A stretch of DNA of 64,000 nucleotides from CAYONP01 sp964405335 (GTDB lineage: Bacteria > Armatimonadota > UBA10988): positions 9,898 through 73,897 of the forward strand of contig CAYONP010000017.1 in NCBI GenBank assembly GCA_964405335.1. Direction: 5' to 3'. A program made the translations under genes and the position numbers. Below the pieces are notes generated by a model. That model was given only the letters and a program-made list of their open reading frames with translations. It searched no databases and was not told the DNA's origin. This document shows positions 60,768 through 64,000 of the stretch, piece after piece; the first letter of the stretch is position 1, and the number at the start of each line of letters is the position of its first letter.

Positions 60768-61615
60768 AGGCCGGCCGCCGCCAGCGTGGCGCGGAGCGAC
60801 TCCATGCCCCGGCGCGCGTTCTCGGCCGGCGGCATGGCCCAGTGGCTCGGGTTGAACAGCTCCAGCGACAGCGCGCCGGCGTAACCGATGTAGTGCAGGT
60901 CGCGCAGGAACGGCACCAGCGGCAGGTCGCCGTCGCCGGGGTAGACCCGGTCTTTGTCCTGCTGCTCGAAGCGCGGCGGCTCGCTTCCCGGCGCGTCGTT
61001 GAAGTGGCAGATGCCGATCTGTTCGGCGGTCAGCCGGCGGATGCGCCCGAAGCCCGAGCCGCCGCGCCAGAGGTGGAACGGGTCGAGCACCAGCGTCGCC
61101 GCCGGATGGTCGGCCAGCTCGACCACGGCCGCGGCCGTCTCGAGCTGGCAGACGCTGTTGAAGAAGCCGAGGAACTCCATCATCGGCGCCACGCCGGCCG
61201 CCTCGCCGAGCTCGAGCAGCGCGCGGTACCGCGCCGCGACGGCGTCGAGGTCGAGCGGGTAGAACCGCTCCTGCCGCCCGCCCGACGGCGTGGCGACCAT
61301 CCGCGGCGCGCCGACGGCCGCCGCCTGGTCGAGCCGCCGGCGACAGGCCTCCAGCACGCCGGGCAGTTCGTCGGCGGGGCAGTCCATCCAGCCGGTCAAC
61401 GTGATCACGCTCGGCACAACCAGGCCCAGGTCGTCCACCCGCGCCTTCAGTTCGCTCAGGCTGCCGCCCTGCTGCTCGAACTCGCTCAGTTCGTTCGACC
61501 ACAGCTCGACCCGCGTGAACCCCGCCCCGGCGGCGATGCGCAGCTTCTCGGGCAGCGGCACGGCGCTGGCGACAAACGGGTTGCACAGGCAACTGGTGTT
61601 GAGGCAGGGAATCAT
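60764..61615 (-). CDS. Sugar phosphate isomerase/epimerase (TIM barrel)
   Basis: A 283-residue protein of the xylose-isomerase-like/AP2EC TIM-barrel family: AAGAGFTRVELWSNE (strand 1), MMEFLGFFN, TLVLDPFHLWRGG, ICHFNDAPG and LSLELFNPSHW provide Glu, Asp, His and Glu metal ligands. The substrate, a sugar or inositol derivative, is unknown. It is transcribed with the SprT and FHA genes. Confidence 0.9.
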   Translation of the reverse strand: MIPCLNTSCLCNPFVASAVPLPEKLRIAAGAGFTRVELWSNELSEFEQQGGSLSELKARVDDLGLVVPSVITLTGWMDCPADELPGVLEACRRRLDQAAAVGAPRMVATPSGGRQERFYPLDLDAVAARYRALLELGEAAGVAPMMEFLGFFNSVCQLETAAAVVELADHPAATLVLDPFHLWRGGSGFGRIRRLTAEQIGICHFNDAPGSEPPRFEQQDKDRVYPGDGDLPLVPFLRDLHYIGYAGALSLELFNPSHWAMPPAENARRGMESLRATLAAAGL

Positions 61616-61669
61616 CCACCGGGCTCCGCGGAGGGCTTGGCCGGCGCGGGCGGTGGTCCTTCCGGCGCG

Positions 61670-61903
61670 CTACTCGTCGCCGTCGAACGGCGCGGTGTTG
61701 GGCACCTTGGCCATGGCCTGCTTGAACCGCCCGCGGTCGGCGCGGCGAGCGCGCTGCTCGAGGTACTCGACGGTCGCCAGAGCGGCCAGCTTCTCGGCCA
61801 CGGCGGTGGTGATGAGCTGATTCATGGACACGCCCTCGTCGCGGGCCAGTTCACGGAGCCGGCGGTGGAGGGAGTTGGGGAGGCGGAAGGTGATGGTGGT
61901 CAT
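61670..61903 (-). CDS. Ribbon-helix-helix protein
   Basis: A 77-residue protein: TTITFRLPNSLHRRLRELARDEGVSMNQLITTAVAEKL is an MetJ/Arc-type RHH DNA-binding domain as in CopG/HicB antitoxins, followed by a short charged tail. Its ATG overlaps the stop of the HNH nuclease gene (ATGA), so it is co-translated with it. It may regulate the restriction genes or be an unpaired antitoxin. Confidence 0.88.
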   Translation of the reverse strand: MTTITFRLPNSLHRRLRELARDEGVSMNQLITTAVAEKLAALATVEYLEQRARRADRGRFKQAMAKVPNTAPFDGDE

Positions 61904-62697
61904 GGCGAGTCCACCAGGTGGCGGGCAAGCACGGCTCGAACGTAACCCGGTAGCGGTTCACCCATCCTCTCTGCCAACGACCGAAGCATGTCGAAGTCCG
62001 CCGTCTCATCCCCTCGCCAGACGAGGTCCAGCCGTCGCGCCGGCTCGGTCGCGATATGCTCGTAGCCCTCCGGTGCCGCCCAGTAGCACGTCGCGCAGAC
62101 AGCGGCATCCTGGACCGGCCAGTTCGGGCAGTGCTCGCAGGTCCACGACTTGGCGCGGTTGCAGGAGCGGCCTACGGCCATGAACCGCGCTGGGTCCAGA
62201 GGCGCGTCGAGCGCATCACCGGCAATGGCATAAGGCACGCGATGATCGGCCTGCAGGAACCTGTCCTCGAAGCGTCCACTGCAGAGGGCGCACTGGTGGT
62301 CGGCGTCCTCGGCAACCCGCCGCACGAAGTCCCTGGGTAGCGCCGTGCGACCGGCCTGCTCGGCGGTCAGCACCTCCTCGGGCGGGGCGAAGGAGTAGAT
62401 CGCCATGACACGGCCGGTCTCCTCGTCGCGACCTCGCGACGACAGCACGCGGATGCCGTGGTCGGTGAGGTCCTTCCGCGCGCGAGGCGGGTGGTCGTAG
62501 CCGTTGCCCTGCAACACCCGCGTGCTGACAGAACCGTCCTCGAAGATGCGCCAGGCAACGAACCGGGCCCGACGGCTGAGTCCGGCGAGGCGCTCGTAGA
62601 ACGCCACCGGGTACTCCTGCCAGCTCTCTCGCCGCAGCACCTCGTCCAGGTAGCCGTGCCACCGGTCGTTTTGGCTGAGCCACTCCGGAACCGCCAC
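61900..62697 (-). CDS. HNH endonuclease (predicted restriction enzyme)
   Basis: A 265-residue protein. An N-terminal domain of about 130 residues precedes an HNH core (CALCSGRFEDRFLQADHRVPY) and a Cys4 knuckle (CEHCPNWP...CATC). The D-H-x-x-P pair is the catalytic site. The start is the GTG that stands 6 bases after GGAGG; another GTG at 62703 overlaps the methylase stop but has no spacing. Directly downstream of the adenine methylase, it fits a Type II restriction pair. Recognition site unknown. Confidence 0.85.
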   Translation of the reverse strand: MAVPEWLSQNDRWHGYLDEVLRRESWQEYPVAFYERLAGLSRRARFVAWRIFEDGSVSTRVLQGNGYDHPPRARKDLTDHGIRVLSSRGRDEETGRVMAIYSFAPPEEVLTAEQAGRTALPRDFVRRVAEDADHQCALCSGRFEDRFLQADHRVPYAIAGDALDAPLDPARFMAVGRSCNRAKSWTCEHCPNWPVQDAAVCATCYWAAPEGYEHIATEPARRLDLVWRGDETADFDMLRSLAERMGEPLPGYVRAVLARHLVDSP

Positions 62698-62699
62698 GT

Positions 62700-63608
62700 T
62701 CACCCTCCGAACAGCGAGAGCTGGATGACGTCGTGTCCATCTCTGGCTGCGCAGGCAGAGATGCAACGCTCGGTCAGTGCCGCGGACAGATAGAGCGACT
62801 CGAACGTCTTGGCGTCTTGCCCCAGCAGAGTGGCCTGCGAAGACCGGCCGGCGTCGACCTCGGCGTGGCGGAGGTGCAGCCGATCGGGTAGCGGCTCGCC
62901 AAAGGTCTTGTCGCCAGTCCGGCCGTCGTAGCTAACGATGAAGGAGATGCCCCTCCGGTTCAACTCGTCCAGTGCCGCGACGAACTCGTCGAACGCCACG
63001 CCGTCGATGTAACGCGGATCCCGATTGTGGCAGACGCCCTGGTATGGCGGGTCCATGTAAACGACGTCGTCCGGTGTGGCGATGGCAAGCGCCTCCCGGA
63101 AGTCGGTCGCCGTCAGTTCCGTGCGCTCACGGAGCAGGTTGGACGTGGCCTCGAGGTGCATCCGCATTGTGCTCGGCCGGGCACCCTTGCGGCGGTTGTC
63201 GGGGCTCTGGTTGAACTCGCGGTTGGCGTTGTAGCGCACCGAGGCCTTGACGCAGCGGGCAAGCAGGTAGAGGAACAGCTCCGGCCGGCCAGTTCGGTTG
63301 AACTCGTCACGGACTTCGTCGTAGAACTCCCTCTGCCGTCCGTCCTGCCGCCGCCAGAGCTCGGCGTAGCCGCGGGCCAGTTCCTGGGGCGCCGTCAGGA
63401 TCTGCCGCCACAAGGCGATGAGGGCGGCATTGATGTCGTTGAGCACGAAGCGGGCTACGCGCCGCTGCGCCGCCGCCGATAGCGCGACGGCCGCCGAGCC
63501 CGCGAACGGCTCGATCAGGCGCGTCACGCCATCCGGAATCTGGCGCACGATGAGTGGCGCCAGACGCCGCTTGCTCCCCTGGTATGGGAAGGGCTGCGGG
63601 ACGAACAT
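62700..63608 (-). CDS. D12-class DNA adenine N6-methyltransferase
   Basis: A 302-residue Dam-like methylase: PYQGSKRRLAPLI (9-20), AdoMet motif I EPFAGSAAV (33-41), and catalytic DPPY (186-189). The target-recognition part lies between. It would protect the site cut by the HNH enzyme. An upstream in-frame extension of 111 codons overlaps uvrA antiparallel-free and is a shadow; the ATG follows GGGAG. Confidence 0.93.
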   Translation of the reverse strand: MFVPQPFPYQGSKRRLAPLIVRQIPDGVTRLIEPFAGSAAVALSAAAQRRVARFVLNDINAALIALWRQILTAPQELARGYAELWRRQDGRQREFYDEVRDEFNRTGRPELFLYLLARCVKASVRYNANREFNQSPDNRRKGARPSTMRMHLEATSNLLRERTELTATDFREALAIATPDDVVYMDPPYQGVCHNRDPRYIDGVAFDEFVAALDELNRRGISFIVSYDGRTGDKTFGEPLPDRLHLRHAEVDAGRSSQATLLGQDAKTFESLYLSAALTERCISACAARDGHDVIQLSLFGG

Positions 63609-63646
63609 CGTGCCGAGGCTCCCGGCACGATTGTACCATCCGCCCC

Positions 63647-64000
63647 TCACAACCTCCCCCGCAGAAACCTCCCCGTATGCGACGCCTCGCACGCCGCCAC
63701 CTGCTCCGGCGTGCCGCAGACGACCACCTCGCCGCCTTGATGCCCGCCCTCCGGGCCGAGGTCGATAATCCAGTCGGCGGTCTTGATCACGTCGAGGTGA
63801 TGCTCGATCACAATCACCGTGTGGCCCGCGGTGACCAGGCGGTTGAGGCAGTCGAGCAGACGGGCGATGTCGGCGAAGTGGAGGCCGGTGGTCGGCTCGT
63901 CGAGGACGTACAGCCCATGCCCGCCGCGGCGCAGCTTGCACAGCTCCTGCGCCAGTTTGACCCGCTGCGCCTCGCCGCCCGAGAGCGTGGTCGACGACTG
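63647..64000 (-). CDS. uvrA: UvrA excinuclease subunit, C-terminal part (partial)
   Basis: The last 117 codons of uvrA, 5' end outside the window on the right. The ABC signature TTLSGGEAQRVKLAQEL, Walker B LYVLDEPTTGLH, the H-loop VIVIEHHLDVIK and WIIDLGPEGG are all present, as in UvrA's second ATPase. UvrA starts nucleotide-excision repair. It ends 38 bases before the methylase ATG, same strand. Confidence 0.96.
   Translation of the reverse strand, partial: QSSTTLSGGEAQRVKLAQELCKLRRGGHGLYVLDEPTTGLHFADIARLLDCLNRLVTAGHTVIVIEHHLDVIKTADWIIDLGPEGGHQGGEVVVCGTPEQVAACEASHTGRFLRGRL

Noticed and set aside
1..64000. tRNA, rRNA, prophage, IS or conjugative genes
   Set aside because: Read for typical motifs (T-loop, integrase, DDE transposase) on both strands; none seen, although a covariance-model search would be decisive.

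Overview
The window is a contiguous, very GC-rich (clearly above 65% by eye), densely packed chromosomal stretch with about 56 protein genes, many coupled by 4-base GTGA/ATGA stop-start overlaps. kdsA/kdsD (Kdo for LPS), several lipobox lipoproteins and outer-membrane beta-barrels show a diderm bacterium. Two prepilin-like proteins with an H-X9-DG C-terminus, a DUF4091-type glycosidase, a heparinase II/III-type lyase, GH4, a DUF6785-like membrane protein and a PEP-CTERM protein are typical of polysaccharide-degrading lineages of the Planctomycetota/Armatimonadota/Hydrogenedentota kind. I do not assign a phylum. No phage, IS, CRISPR, tRNA or rRNA genes are visible.

Layout. 0-11 kb: a secreted transglutaminase-like protein and a divergent sigma-54-like gene, then a minus-strand block (GT2, RelA/SpoT, DUF2142/GT39-like, porin-like, CpXC, Era). 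11.5-16.5 kb: a plus-strand block (oxidoreductase, GT-A transferase, canonical RpoN, a deacetylase-like protein, GNAT). 16.6-20 kb: PfpI, D-2-hydroxyacid dehydrogenase, RarA, LapA-like. 20-31 kb: DUF1848, MFS, DUF4091 glycosidase, a caspase-PEGA-PDZ protein, Dabb, a DUF6785-like membrane protein, two prepilins with a clear terminator and promoter between them, and a hemerythrin. 31-41 kb: a giant membrane protein, a small exported protein with three identical EAGAWNKRPPR repeats and a six-Cys tail, a strong bidirectional terminator, a four-gene operon of serpin lipoproteins, and YceI. 41-52 kb: beta-helix lipoprotein, GH4, MDR dehydrogenase, ASRT-like, DUF309, kdsA-kdsD, beta-CASP nuclease, heparinase-like lyase. 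52-64 kb: VWA/PEP-CTERM, GNAT, an M28-AAC(3) fusion, an outer-membrane barrel, PhyH, ACT, an FHA protein, SprT-like, TIM-barrel isomerase, a three-gene restriction-modification-like operon (D12 methylase, HNH nuclease, RHH), and the 3' end of uvrA running off the right edge.

The most unusual locus is 34.8-40.3 kb: a secreted, possibly multi-core repeat peptide converging on four tandem lipoprotein serpins whose ends are nearly identical in DNA but whose reactive-centre loops are all different. Other notable items are two homologous 83-bp elements with 13-bp inverted ends (REPIN/MITE-like), two sigma-54 paralogues of which one has lost the canonical region I, a RelA/SpoT with an inserted helical segment and an acidic DFDD synthetase motif, and a secreted caspase-PEGA-PDZ protein.
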